DNA of 64,000 nt from NCBI GenBank assembly GCA_010279815.1, contig QEOQ01000043.1, forward strand, positions 57,725-121,724, in the 5' to 3' direction. The notes beneath the pieces were generated by a model. It worked only from the letters and a program-made list of their open reading frames with translations, did no database searches and was not told the origin of the DNA. Positions 22,301 to 37,300 of this stretch are shown one piece after another. The DNA comes from Brachionus plicatilis (lineage: Eukaryota > Rotifera > Eurotatoria > Ploima > Brachionidae). The translations under genes and the position numbers were made by a program. Each line of letters opens with the position of its first letter. Within the stretch, counting starts at the first letter, position 1.

Positions 22301-25300
22301 AAATTTAACATTTAGAAACAGTTTTTTTTCTAAATGCCTTTGCATCCCACATATGGGTTTCAATGCAGAGATAAAAAGAAGATTAAAACCAAAACCTTAA
22401 GTGAAACTCAACTTCAGATTTGAAATTAAAAAAAAAAAATTTAAATTCAAATTTACATTTACTGACAGGGAAAATAATCATTTAAACAAATTTTTTATTT
22501 TTTTTTTTTTAAATTAAATCTAAATTTTTAAAGAAACTCTATAATTTGATTTTTTTTTAAATTTAATCATATGTTCTTTTATAAATCTCAGATTTTTTTA
22601 AAGCATTTTTAATTTTAAAAATAAATTTCAAATTTAAAAGCATAAATTTTAGTTTTTTTCTTAAATTAATAAGGAATATTACAAACTAATATTTGATTTT
22701 TTTGCTAATTGCCCCAAGAAACAGAAAATAAAATAACTTATATGATGGCATTTTATAGATACACAGAAAATAGGAAAAATAAACATTAATAAATTTAATC
22801 AAGTACAATTAACAATATTTTAAATGTGATTGATTAAGAAAAAATAATTTGTTCAGAGAATCGTTTTTTTTGTTCATTCAAAGTATTCAAATACACCTAT
22901 TTCAGTTTCACCTTTCTTACTCGCAGAATTTATTGTCAAATTAGTATTTTTGAAAGACAAACGAAAATTTAGGATGAAAAGTGAATGAATCAAAAATTTT
23001 AATTAAAGTAAACTTTATCTCTTAAAAACGAAAAGTTTTAAATAAATAAAATAAAATATTAACTAAATAACGATTTTGGCTAGAACATGAATTCTAGTTT
23101 ATTATTATTTAGTATATTGAAATTTTGTTTCTTAGAACCAAGTACCGAATGAAGAACCACACGATGAACCACAAGTGCTGATTGGTAAAGGTAATGGTAA
23201 TGGAAGTGGAGCTGAACATGGTGAACCACAAGTGCTGATTGGTAAAGGTAGAGGCAATGGAAGTGGAGCTGAGCATGGTGAACCACAAGTGCTAATTGGG
23301 AGAGGTAGAGGCAATGGAAGTGGAGCTGGAGCTGAGCATGGTGAACCACAAGTGTTAATTGGGAAAGGTAGAGGCAATGGAAGTGGAGCTGAGCATGGTG
23401 AACCACAAGTGCTAATTGGTAGAGGTAATGGCAATGGCTCTGGTAGAGACAATGGAAGTGGGGCGGCCAAAGAAAGGTTAAATGATGAACCACATGGAGA
23501 GCACATTTTATTTTTGTTTTAATGATTGTCTTTTTAATTATTGATAAATTGAATGTTTTCGAATGATTTTTGATATTTTTTTGCAGTCTTTATATACCAC
23601 TATTTCAAATCAGATAAGCATTCAATTCAATTGATTTTCTAAACATTAATTAGATATTTATTTGATTATTTTTTGATCATCGAGTTTATTTTTATTGTAT
23701 ATTTTCTGGCTATTGTAGAAAAACTATTGATTAAATTTTTTTGAGTTTGAATAGTTTATTTTAAAAGCTTTGAAATAACAAATTTATTTTTTTTGCTAAA
23801 TTAGCTTGAGAAAAATTTAAATAAAAAAATTAAAATTCGATTTGGTGGATGATTTTTTTGAAATGGAATTGATCAATGAATTTTGCAAGATCAAGAAGCG
23901 GACTTTACAACGACAAAGAAATTTTTAGTTAAAGCCTAAAATTTAAATATACATTGATTCACAATTGAGTCAAACTAAGAAAACGAATTGTCAAATATTT
24001 GCACCAAGACATTCAGTTCTGCAAACGCTCAATGCAAAGAGTTTTGGACAAAATAATATGGTTGGCATAGATTTGATCCATTATTTGAATGAATTAGAAA
24101 ATTATAAAGAATCTTAAAGAAGCCAAGACGAAGAAAACTTAAAATATGTTCATATTAAGTGTACTCACTATCAAACGTCTGAAGAAGTCAATTTTGATTG
24201 ATGAGAACACATAAAAATCAAATACAATTTCATCTTAAATATTTTCATCGATTATCCCTAGAAAGTGGAAAACGGAATTTAAGCAACCTTTTTTATCGAA
24301 ATTCCCTAAAATAGGATATTAAAAAGCGGAAATTTCGTGTTTTAGGGTCATCTTTCAAAAATTTACGGAAAACTTAAAAAAAAGTGGAAAAGATTTAATT
24401 ATATTAATTTAATTAATTTTATTAATACACAATTAAATTATTTTGAAATGAAATAACAATATATTAAAATAAAATATTATAGATTATTTTAAAATTTAAT
24501 GAAAAAATTATGGAATTTTACATATGATTTATTAATACTTATACCAGTAGTTTTCCAAGCAAATAATTGTATATTTTATTTTGAATCAATATTTATCAAT
24601 TACCAATTCAAATAAAACCATGAGTTAGTTCAAAAAAGCCCAAGATTCGAATTAGAAAAAAAGGAGAAAAATTCCGATGATTTTGTAAATAATGAAAGTG
24701 TACCTTACAGATATCATGGGTAAATGAAAATAATTGGATATAATCTAGGAGAATTTTATGTAATTGTCTAAGATATTCAAAAAGTAATACATACAAACAT
24801 TGTATATATATTTCTGTTCAGAATAATTTACTAAAATTCCTGATAATGCTAGGACACTTGATGTTGGTGAAAAAAATAACTCGTGGTTGACCTAAACTAG
24901 CCAAACGAAATTTCGAAATCGAAATTCACGATTAATTACTTCAAAATAATAATTAAAAGTCCAAGTCCGGTCTTTTTTTTTTCAAAATTCCAAAAACTTT
25001 TCAATTTTTAATTCAAGATGAATATTATGACTAGAAAATTCTTAAAGTATTTTAAAATAATAAATTGTGTTAATCTTGATAACTCGAAGCTGGACATCTC
25101 AAAGTCAATTTTTTCTCCAGTTTTACAAATTATTCAAATAATTTCCTGTTTTTTACAATTTATGTAGAGTAATTATTTTAGGAAAATTTTATTTAACGGA
25201 AGATCGCCAAAATTTCCGTCTAATTCTCAAATACTGTCAAAAAATTTTTTCCAGTCATTTTTCATTGATTAAAATGATCGTGAAATTTTTTTTGCATGTA

Positions 25301-28300
25301 AAGACTTTAAAAAAAAATTTTTTAGTCCGGACTTGGACTTTATTTTAGAACTTTTAAACAACTTTCGTCTAATGCACAATAATATTAATCAATGAAAAAA
25401 TGACTAGAAAAAATGCTTTGACAGTCGTGATAATTTTCCTAGAATATTTACTCTAAATAATTAGAAAATCAGGAAAATTTACTTGATCAATTTGTAAAAC
25501 TGGAGAAAAAATTGACTTTGTGATCTCGGAGCTTCGAGTCATCAAGATTAACACAATTTATTATACTTTATTAATTATAATTTAAAATTTATTAATTTTT
25601 AAAAATGCTTTAAGAATTTTCTAGTCATGATATTCATCTTGGAAAAAAATTTTTTTAAGTTTTTGAACTTTTGAAAAGAAAAAAAATTCTTGACTTATAC
25701 TTGACTTGAGACTTGTGACTTTTAAACAACTCTGATTTTGGCTTAAAAAAATTTTAATTTTTTTAAATAAAATTTTGTGAAAATTTTTGATGAATATTTT
25801 CTATCTGATTAATCTAAATTCTCGTGTATTTTGATGATGAATATTTTTATCGATGAAATTTTAATTAATTTGGTGATAAAAATAAAAATATTTTGATGAT
25901 AAATTTCATTTTTTTATCCTAAAATTTTGAATATTTATTTATTTATTTAAGTAAACACAAGTTAAAACAGACATAAGTCTATCAGGCAGCATGGAAACCT
26001 GTTAATTTTCTAATACAAATATGACTAAGCCATCAAGACTATGTAAAGAAAAAGTTTTGTTGATAAACAAAATACAAATATACAAAAATATTAATAAAAT
26101 AAAATTAAATTAAAAAAAAATTTAAACTAAAATTAATAATATTTAACTGTATAATGGGTAAGATAACATCATTTTACGTAATTTTACGTGAGAAAATGTA
26201 AGCTTAGATAATATTACATCATTTCTTGTATGTAAGAAAATGTAAGATAACATCATCTTAAGTAATTTTACGTAAAATTACACTAGTTTAAGTAAGTTTC
26301 GTCGAAAACGCTTACGATCAAAAAAAAACAAATTTTAGAGGAAAAAGTGAAAAATTAATAAAAATTTGAATTTTATAAGGCAATTTTTGAAAAAATACAA
26401 TACACTTTATTACTTTTTTTACATCATTTTACGTAAAATTACAAAATTTAATGTAATAATATGTAATTTTTGTCATATTTTTTAATTAATGTAAATATTA
26501 GGGAAGTACCCATATTTTTTTTGTCAAAAGATGATTTTAAAAATAACAAAAAACTTTATGCAATTAAAAATGATTCAAAAAGAATAAAAATAAAATTATT
26601 TTTTAATTTTTTATTTACTAATAATACAAAAGATTTATTGTTTCACTTTTTGAATCATTTTTAATTGCATAAAGTTTTTTGTCATTTTTAAAATTTAAAT
26701 TTTGATTTTTTTTGATTATTACATAATTAAATTTTATAAAATGATTGCGCCAGAATAATACAGCAGCCAGGAGGAAGACGATGTTGAGACAACTTTTGAG
26801 AAAACAGTCCATGAATCTCAAAAGAAGACAAGAAAAATTCACATTTGGGAAATTATTCAAACATTTGACAGCGCCGATGACGCAGAAAAAAGTATTGGAA
26901 AGGAATGGTTAAAATGCACAAAATATGATCCAGATGAAGGCTCAAAAGTACCTTATCGATGCAATCGGACAAAAAAACGCGGTAAACAATGTAGTGCAAA
27001 GATGTGTCTTCTTCATCATTGCCATAACCAGAAGGTGACGTTATTTAAAAATGAAGCTGAACATGACCACAATAATTCTCCAGTAAAACAAGGTATTGAG
27101 GAAAATGCCAAAGTAATTATAAATGAGCTGTTATCTGACGGAATCATAAAAGCAAATACTATTATAAATATTCTTGAGAAAAAAAATGTTGAGGTTCCCA
27201 AAAAAATACAGCTAAATAATTATATAACACAATGGAAGAAAAAAAAATATGGTGGTTATAGTTTAAGTCTAGGTGAACTTGAAGATTGGTGTAAAAACCA
27301 TTCTAAAATTCCCGAAAATGAAAAAGAAGTTTTTGTAATTAACTATAGGATTTGTGATGACGAAGAGATAAGTGATGATGAAGACACTGTTAACGGGCTA
27401 AATTTTCTTTTTTTGTCTCATCAATAAGATTTCATCCTACAGTTAGCAATTGATATTGTTTCTGGATGGTCGTTTGATCGACTTTTGATCATTTTGTGAT
27501 GTCATTTAGTATATGGTGTGTTGATAGAGACAATTGTAAAAATTGGAAACAGGCTAAATGCACTTTTCCTAGTTTTCTTAAAGAGTATATATGCAAGCAT
27601 GTAGTTGGTTTGGCTATTAAATTAAAAGAAGTCAGTCCTCCATTAATAGCTAAATCAGTACCAATCGGACAAAAAAGAAAGAGAGGCAGACCTACCTTAG
27701 CAAAAAAAGCATTTAATAGAGAATAATTTTTTAATAATTTATATAATACCCAAAAATCATTTTTATAATACTCGACAATAATTTTTATATACCCAGTTTT
27801 TATTTCTTTTTCAATAAATTTTACAAAAAATAAATACCCAAAAAATATTTTTTTTAACACCCAAATAAGTAATATAAATACTCATTTAATAATAATCCTA
27901 TAATAATTACTAGCCTTTATCTACTGATCCATTCAATTTTGGACCACGAAATTAAATTGTTTTTTATTTTAGAAGTAAAATGACAACTAACACAATTCGG
28001 CTAATTTTAAAATAAAAAAAATAAAATTCCTACCTGTTTTTTTTTGATATTTCCTCTTTCGACCTGTTGACACCAAATATGCGATTTATCAACGAACTGA
28101 ACAAAAGAGTTGACGCATTGCGCACATTCCAAAACACTGAATCAAATCCATTGATGGCTGCAATCAAAGCCGCTTCAGCATACTGCAGAACATCCTCGCC
28201 CAAGCGAGTGTCTTTGAACAAGGCGCTGAGAATGTACATTGCCAACACTTGGCTAAAGTTCTCCTCATCTGCATCGTCCACTTTGGTTTCGACCAACTTC

Positions 28301-31300
28301 AACAGCACACTCATGCATTTGGACAATGTTTTTCGTCCATTTTCAACCAGCTCTGTGCTGACTATTGCTTGGACAAAATAAGGCAGACCACCGCCTCGTC
28401 TTGTTGAACAAAGCTTCATTTTGGACTCCTCGGTCTGAATCAAGTTCAGCACATGGTCAGCCCACTTGAGAGTTTGGTCGCAATACAAACCATTACGACA
28501 TTTCCAAAAAGTTTCGCACATGCTTGTAAAACCAATGTAAGCCAATTCGAATGCGCCTCTATGCCGGGTCTCGAACAAATGCTGGACAAAGTAGTCACCA
28601 ATTTGGTTAACTTGGGCCGATGACAGAAGGTAAGAGTGCTCTTGAAGGGTTTCGTGCTCGATGGGCAGCAAGCGAACCAAGTCGCCAAAGAACAAAGATA
28701 TTTCTTTCATTGATCGCCAGCAGCACACAAGCAGCATTTGTGGAGTCACATTTTTCAATTGCTCTGAATTGACTGTGTCTGGCTGCATGGTCACCAGTTC
28801 GGTTGGAAAAATTCCCTCCGGAGATTTTGAGTTCACTATGGGACTGACCACTTTTGACACACTGAAACACAATTCTATAAGCTCTCCAATTAAGGCTTTC
28901 CATTCGGACAAAAATTCACTTTCTTTTATCCTAAACAAGAATTAAATAAATATTTTGAATTTTAAAAAAATTAATTTTTTTATTTTTATTTATGCTGATA
29001 GAATAAGATCAACAAATTAGGCATTGGCCATTTGAATTTATCCAGAAGAAAAATGGATTTTTTTTGTTATAGATGAAACAAGTCAATTAAATCAAATACA
29101 AAATGTGAAAATTTTTTCGAGAAAAATGGGAGTCAATAGGGGGACAAATTTTAAAATGTTGAATAAAAATTTATTTTCGTAAAAAATAAAAAGTTTGGAA
29201 AAAATTAATTTAATATTCAAAAATTTTTGGAAAATTAAAACTACAAAATTGCTACGGTAAGTGTCTTTTTGGTAATTTAAGGTGAAAAATTTAGTTAATT
29301 CACGTTAATTTACAAAACATGAAAAATTATTTTTTTACAATTAATAAGAAGATATAGATAAATAATTTATTAACGTAAATTTCGCTTTTTTTTACCGGTA
29401 AAAAAAGTAAAAAAAAAAAGTAATTTTCAATTTTTATAAATATTCTGTTGCACTCAGTAATAATGAAAAAAGTAAATGAATCTTTAATGAAATGACAAAT
29501 CCCCATCTTTTACAAAAACAATCTTAATAAGGCAATGTTTAAAATTTTAGTACAAAAATTACAGCACAAAAAGTAAAAACTTTATAATTTTTTTTCTAAT
29601 TGTGAAAAAATGGTTCTGCAAAAAGTACAATATTGTACAAATTTGTACAAAAGAATTCCAAGCTCTGCAAAAACTCTGCAATTTTCTATAAAATGCACAC
29701 CATCAAAAAATCCTTGATTAAACTATGCAATAAATTGCAGAGTTTTTGCAGAGCTTGGAATTCTTTTGTACAAATTTGTACAATATTGTACTTTTTGCAG
29801 AACCATTTTTTCACAATTAGAAAAAAAATTATAAAGTTTTTACTTTTTGTACTGTAATTTTTGTACTAAAATTTCACATTGCCTCCTAATTACCTAATAG
29901 AAGGTACTTAATATAGATTTTTAATATTGATTTTTAGGGTCATGTCCAGAATGTGATCATTTTGATCACCAAAATATTGGGTGGACTCTTTTTGATCAAA
30001 AATTGTCGCCAAAAATTTTTTCTGATCACATTAAATTTTTTTTGTTGAAATCAAAGATTTTCTTCATTCTAGAAATTTCAAAATTTTAAAATTATGTTAA
30101 TATTGAATGAAATAAAAAAAACAAAAAAAAACTGCAATTCACCATAATAAACTATAAGTTTTTGAAATATTAAGATTTAAAAACCGTAAAAAAAAGCCAG
30201 TTTTTACAAAGAAATGGCTTTGGCTCCAGTAAAATCGTCCGAAGAAGCTTAATTAGCTGCGAAAAAAGCATTAAGCAAACAAATCCGGTAGAATGCAGCA
30301 TTTGTGGTGAATTTATGAAAAATGAAAAGGGTGTTTAAATTGCACATGTCAAAAAAACACAAAGAATAATTTGGATTTTGTTTGATTTTATTTTAAAAAT
30401 TGAGACTTATTTATTTTTTGAAAATTAATAAAAAAGTTTAAAATATTTTTAAAAATTTCCTGATCACCGAAAATTTTTTCTGATCAGAAGAAAAATTTAT
30501 TTTTATTTTTTCATAAATTAGAGGCTTTTTTGATCACGAAATATGTGATCATTGATCACTGATTACATTCTGGACATGATACTTATGATCACATTTTTTG
30601 GTGAACACTTGATCGCATTCTGAACACGATTTTTAATATTGCTCAAATTACTTTTTTTAAAATAATTAATACAAGACTGACATTTTTCTGGTGTTAATTT
30701 CCTCTGAAATTAAAATACAGATTTAAAAGTTTGGGCTTCATTCTGAATCCTTTTTTTTCATCAAATTTTTTTCATCATTTGGCCAGTGTTTTTAGTAGGA
30801 CTTGAATAAAATGGATTTTAAATTTCAAAATTTTAATAATGGTGTAAAAAAAATAAAACTTATTCTTACTTATTTTTTAAAGCACATTGTAAAATTTTAA
30901 ATCCATTTTATTCAAGTCCTACTAAAAACACTGGCCCTCAATTTTTTTAATTTACTCCCCCACACATTTATAATATGACTAGGTTGAAAATTGTTGTGAA
31001 ATTCATCAGAAAAAGATCAACTTTTATTAAAATATTTCTTTTTTAAATAGATTAAAATTAAACCCAAAAAAATACTTAACAAAAAAAGTTTAAATAATGC
31101 AACATCCTATGTTGCAATTTTTAACATAAAATAAAATGTTTAATTTTTTTTAATGTTGACCAGAAATAAAAATTTTAATATTTAGTAAAGAAATTTAAAT
31201 ATAAATCAAAATTAAAACAAAATTAATTCTTAAAAAATTATTTTTCCGCTGAAGCTTTACTTTAAATTTCATATCTTTAATTTTTTTATAAAATTTTACT

Positions 31301-34300
31301 TTTTTTAATAGAGCTCAATTATTAGAATAGAATCTTTAAATAAAAAATTAATTTTTTGAAAAAGCCCATAAAAGGTTCTACAAATTTTTAAATTGCAGCA
31401 TCTAATACATTCAATTTATCACCTAAATTCAGCGGTGAACGTTAAATTCATTGATTTTTTTTCTCGTAGAACAATTATTTCATTGAATCATTTTCATAGA
31501 ATAACTATTTAATAGATCTATTTTCACAGAATTTTTTAAGAGATTAAATATAGAAAAATAATTCAAAATAAATTTGTACTTTTTTTCAGAATAATAATCT
31601 CTCTTATTTTTTCATTGAGAAAAATTGAAAAAACATTATAAATTTTCCTCTAATATAATAATAATAATAATAAAAGTAATAATAATTATCAGGTATTACA
31701 GGCATTAGCCTGTAGAGCAAGGCTAAGAGTCTCGCTACGGTTGCTAAAACGAGTTACAAAACATTAGTTAAATAGACTAAAAAGAGTTAGTTTTGTTGAA
31801 TTGTAGTTGATCTGATGTTAAAAAATCATCTATTTTCTTTTTAAAATTGTCTTTTGATGTTGCTGCTAGTGTTGTAAATAAATAGCATTTGAATTTACTT
31901 TTAAATAATTAAATTAATTTTTAAATTTGAGTTTGAATTTAGACAAATTTTTTATTTGAATTTAAATTTAAACAAATTTTTTATTTGATTTTTAATTTAA
32001 ACCCAGAATAATAATTAAATTTAAATTCAAATTTGAATCATAATTCAATTCAATTTAGAATTTAAAAAAGTCAAATTATTAAGCTTTTATTTGAAAATCA
32101 AAACGAAAATTTAAATTTATTTTGGTGGTTATTATAGTAAGTGTATTAATTCTAAAACGTAATTAACAAATAAATTCTAAAAATAAAGTTTTTTCCATTT
32201 TTTTTCTTTTTCCAGTTATTATTTTTTTTTGTTCAAGATCTTAGGTCAACAATATATAAATATTATTTTTTATTTTATTAAAAACAAATTTATATTCTTA
32301 AAAATGAGTCAAACTCAAGATTTTTTAAAAGCACCTTTTACTAGTCGATCGATAAACAAAAAACAATACATTAAACGATCTATTTCTACAATAATTCAAT
32401 TAAAGTTAGAAAATTTTAGTAAATAAAAATGCTGATATTTCACTGTTGAATATAATAATACAAATTACTCAAGCAATATGCTTGGTCATTTGAAAAAAGA
32501 GCATGCTATGGAATTGGGATATCAGCATAAAATTTTAGTAGGCTTTAGTTATGTCCGAAAATTTAAATTAGTCAAATTGTTTAAGTAATTTTAATTAAAA
32601 CATAATTTAAATAGAATTTAGAATTGTTTAAGTTAATCTTGGAATTTAAATATTTTTTGAGTTTAAATTTTAATCCAAATTTTATTTTAGTTTAAAATTT
32701 GAATTCAAATTTTGATTTAGTTTAAATTTTAATTCAAATTTTGATTCAGTTTAAATTTTAATCCAAATTTTATTTTAGTTTAAATTTGAATTAAAATTTT
32801 ATGTTATATTTAAATCGAAATAAATCGAATAATTTGTTCAAATCGCCAATTTGATTTACAACACTAGTTGCTGCCAATACGTCGGGTGGTAATGTATTCC
32901 AGTTATAAACTACTCGATTTAAAATGAAATGCTCTCTGTGACTTGTCCTTGTGTATTGCTAAACCAGTCTATGCTTTTGACCACGAATGTTACCAGCAGG
33001 GCCGTCCGAAAACAATGAACTCATTAGTTTACTCGGATTATGCCACTCCACTATGCTATATCCTTTACTAATCTTAAAATATTCGATAAGATCACCTCTC
33101 TCTCTCCTCACTTTTAGGGTTGTTAGTCCTAGTATTTAAAGCCTTTCTTCTTTCCTAGGTGAGGTAACAGATGGACTTGACAAGCTTCGTTGCCCTCGCC
33201 TGAACTTTTTCCAAAATGTTGATGTCCTTCAACATTTTGAATGTATAAACAAAAATTTTAATTAAAAAAATTTAATTCAATAGTTAATCAAATGTAAATA
33301 CATTTAAAATTTTTTCAAAAAAAAAATTTCAATTAATTTAATCTTTAAATTTTTCTATTAAAATTTTTAACATAATTTCTATGAAAAAAAAAATTCTATG
33401 AGAATATCTCTATGAATTTTGTTTAATTTTATTAATTTTCTATAATTAATTTTTCGATGAATTAATACATCATCAATTAAGCTTCTAAATAAAGTATGAT
33501 AATTAAATTGTAGACTATTTGCAGAAGTTGAAATTAATTAATTAAGTATCAATAGATTCCTTTTTCATAACCAGTTTTGTAAATATGTCAAAATAGTTTC
33601 ATTTTTATTCCAAAATTCACTATGCTTTAATTAAATTTTAGCAATTAAAAAATTTTGAATTTTTAAAATTTTGAATTAAAAAAAGCAAAATAGAGATAAC
33701 TTATTTAAAGTTTTGACTGGTATTTTTGGAACTCAATTTGAAGATTTAAATAACAATTTTTAAAAGAATTTAAAAATGTTTGTGTTTTAACATTACAACT
33801 TACTCTTTAATAGATTGTGTCAAAAGATTCCGAATTGCTGCAAGAGGTCCATAAACTGGTTTTTGAAGTGCGGCCAGAAGCAAATTTTGAGTGGCAGTTT
33901 CACAATGAATCTTAAACTCGTCAAGAACTGATTGTGCCAAAAACATATTTACTGTTTTCGAGTAGCATGTTTTGGGTGAAATTCTGCTCAATGTGTCAAT
34001 TGAGGATACATTTGTTTTGCTTTGAACAAAGAGCATTAGATAGACTGAAGTCATTGAATCAATGGGCTTTCTGCTCGACAATAAGCGAATAGCTACTCTA
34101 AAATAATCTTCCATAGAGAAGCCCTACAAGCACAAAGTTTAATTAAAGAAGAAAAAAATTTTCTTTTTACATATTGGTCAAATATTTGGCTTTCTATTTT
34201 GATCAATAGGTCCAAGACCAAGTTTTTATTAATTGTATAGGTGTCCCATAAGCACTCGATCAGAGTAAGAAGTCGTTTTCTGTCAAATATTCTTTGAAAA

Positions 34301-37300
34301 TCAAAACAAATCTCTAAGCAGATAAATAAATTTAATAAAAAAAAAATTATTGTAAATATTTATCAGTAACAAAAAAATTAAAAATATTTTTTTTAAATTT
34401 AAAAATAAAAATAGACAAAACCCACCTGATTGATTGTTATTTGCATCAGTAAGCCGAGTACCAATTATTTCAATAAACAAGCTGAACAAAAGTAAATTTT
34501 GGTTTCGTTTGGCAAAAGTAGAGTCCAAGTGAATTGAATCAAAAATAAAATCAAACAGCCATTGAATGAAGTTTTTGTACAACTCATTGAGCTTTGAAAA
34601 TTGGCCATTTGACTGAGCAGAATTATTTTTCGACCTAAAATCAAGTCTGGACACACTCAGCCAGCTATCTTTAAATCTAAAAAATAATCTTTTCATGGAA
34701 GTGTTCACTGTTTGCCGATAAGAGGCCGATTGAACATCTGAATTAAAGTAGAGGAACTTTTTGATCAGCTCAAACTCAATTTCTTGAATAGGCTCAGTTG
34801 TTTTTGGATTTTCGCACAGCAAAGCCAAAGAATCCAATCTGGTCTAGAAAAAAAAACACAAAAAAATTAAAAGAAAAAAAAATTTTCAAGTTTTTCACTT
34901 GTTGGTCATTATGAACCAAAGCTTTTTCTAAAATGACTGCATCCAAATTTCCAAATAGATTCTTACCAGTACTGTTCATGTTTAGATGACCAAGGGTTCG
35001 GGTCACTTTGGTACAAGAGATGATGGTGGAGAAATTTTTTGAAAGCTTTTGACAATAATGAATTCCGTCTGGATACAGCTTCATGACTCGCGGCAGCAAA
35101 TATTCATAAATGTATGATTTGCGGATTTTGTTATCTGATTCCAGGCAATTAAATACCGGTTTCCACCATTGTGAAGCCCAATGGTCTAGATCACAGCTAT
35201 TTTCTCTGAACGCTTTGAACAATTTTGAATACAAATCGGCAACAAGACAAGCCGAAGATCGTTCTGTGATTGAATCGATCAGATCAGCAGGTAGATCTTG
35301 GTTCAATTTGCTTATTGTTTCAATGTTGCAGCCGTTCTCGACCAGAAGGATCAGGGCATTCAGCTTTGAATTACTTTGCAAGTTTATTTTAAATGATTTT
35401 TCAATTTCATTCTCGTAAAATAAATTAGCCTGATCTTAAAAAATTATTTAAATAAAATTTAAAATTAATTTTTTTTATTTTTTAAAATTTGTTTGCTCTT
35501 TTTTCTTGGCCCATAATTTTCCTCCCGCTAATTTTAATAAATTTTTCGCTAATTTTAATAAAAATAACACTAATTTAATAAAAAATTCGCTATTTTAGTA
35601 AAAATAAGCTTACCGCTAATTTAATAAGCTTAAAAATAATTTAAAAAAAACTCATCTAAAATAACAAAAACACGTCTAATTTAATAAAAACTACATCTTT
35701 TATTATAAAAAATATTTAACATACCGTACTCCCTCGTTCGATTATGCTGCACTACAAGCTAAGACAACTGATCTAAATATTAAAAAACCCGCTTTTTTAT
35801 TAGAATAGAGTTTTTTTATTAAAATAGCTTATAAATAACAATTTAGCTTATGTTTTAATAAATTAGAGGTAAATTGTTATATTTTAGAGGTACTTTTTAA
35901 TAATTTAGAGGTAAGTCAAAAACATATGCCTATTAAAAATAGCTGTATGCAAAAATTATTTGTCTTTTTTCTTTCTTTAATTTTCTGTATAACAATTTCA
36001 ATGCAGCTTAAATTTTTATAAAAAAACTTCCGTGTCGCTGTTCAGCCCACTTTATTTATTTAAAAATTTGTGGTGAAGAAATTAAGGCCCATTTATATAA
36101 GAGGCAAAAATTTAACCCAATTATTTCCTTAAATTTATTATTTTAATTCTATTTTACAAGTATTCTTTATTTAAGTTTAAAATATATCATTTTTAAAAAA
36201 TCTAAAAAAAAATTAAGTCAATAATAAGCCATTTACAAATCGTCTCAGAAGTGAAATAATGAAGAGATTTGTAAATGACAAAGGTCAGACTCTAGGGTTT
36301 TATGAAAAAAAATTTCATAATGAAATTGAGAAAATAAAAAGTAAATATTTTAATTGAAAAAAAAAAGCTTTAATTTTTAATTTTTTTTTATTAAAGAAGA
36401 TTTGTTAAAGCTGGTGCCAAAAAATTCAAATTTCAAAGAATCATGGAAAAAAGCTGGTGACAGCTTTAAAAATGATAAAAATAAAAAAAAATAAAATTCC
36501 GCAAAAATTTTTTCAAAGATTTAAAAATTTTACTTTTTTTTACTAAAAATTACAAAAATTTACCACTATTAAATAAAATTTCACGTAAAATTACGTGAAA
36601 AAAAGTATTTTTTTTTTTTTCGAATTCAGGACCAAAAAATTTCAAAAAAGTCAAAAAATGCCAAAATTCTCAAAAAAAGTAGTATTTTTTGGAATTTTAC
36701 TTTTTACGTAATTTTACGTAATTTCACGTAAAATTACGTAAAATCCGGTAAATTTACTTTTTTTACTTTGGTAATTTTACGTAAAAACAATTTTTCGTAG
36801 CAGTACTGTAAGTTAATAATTTGTAAATTTTTTTATTTTTTTTATTTTTGGTAAAGACATGTTCAATATGGCATGTTGAAGTTTATGATCAAATTGTAAC
36901 ACCCCCTCTACCCCAGCCCCCTACTCCGGCCTCTGCTCCTTCGTGTTTCCAATATATATATATTTGTTTTATTTTATTTTGAGTTTAGTTTTAGTTTTTT
37001 CAATAAAGTTGTGAAGAAATTAAAATTCTTTTATTTAGTAGCGCCACGCTATTAAATTGGTGATAGCGGTGAAAATTTTGTCTTATACGAGATAAGCCAA
37101 AATTTTAAAAAAAACTATCACGTGCTGTGTGCTGTTGCTGTGTGCTTAGTGCTGTTTTTTTAAATAAAATTTGGAAAATGCAAATTTTCGAATGGTTCCG
37201 ACCCGTATTTTTAATACACAGTGGCGTGTTATATTTGGGACTATGGATGTTGATTAATAAGTATGGTAGTGATGTAGTGGCGATGAGTGCTGGAGACCTA

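Noticed and set aside
23160..23440. CRISPR-like array
   Set aside because: Units are contiguous, without unique spacers, in a eukaryotic intron. It is a minisatellite.
23080..23506. Pro/Leu-rich minus-strand ORFs over the minisatellite as a gene
   Set aside because: They mirror the repeat array. No start or splice signal favours them over the plus strand, though they are not excluded.
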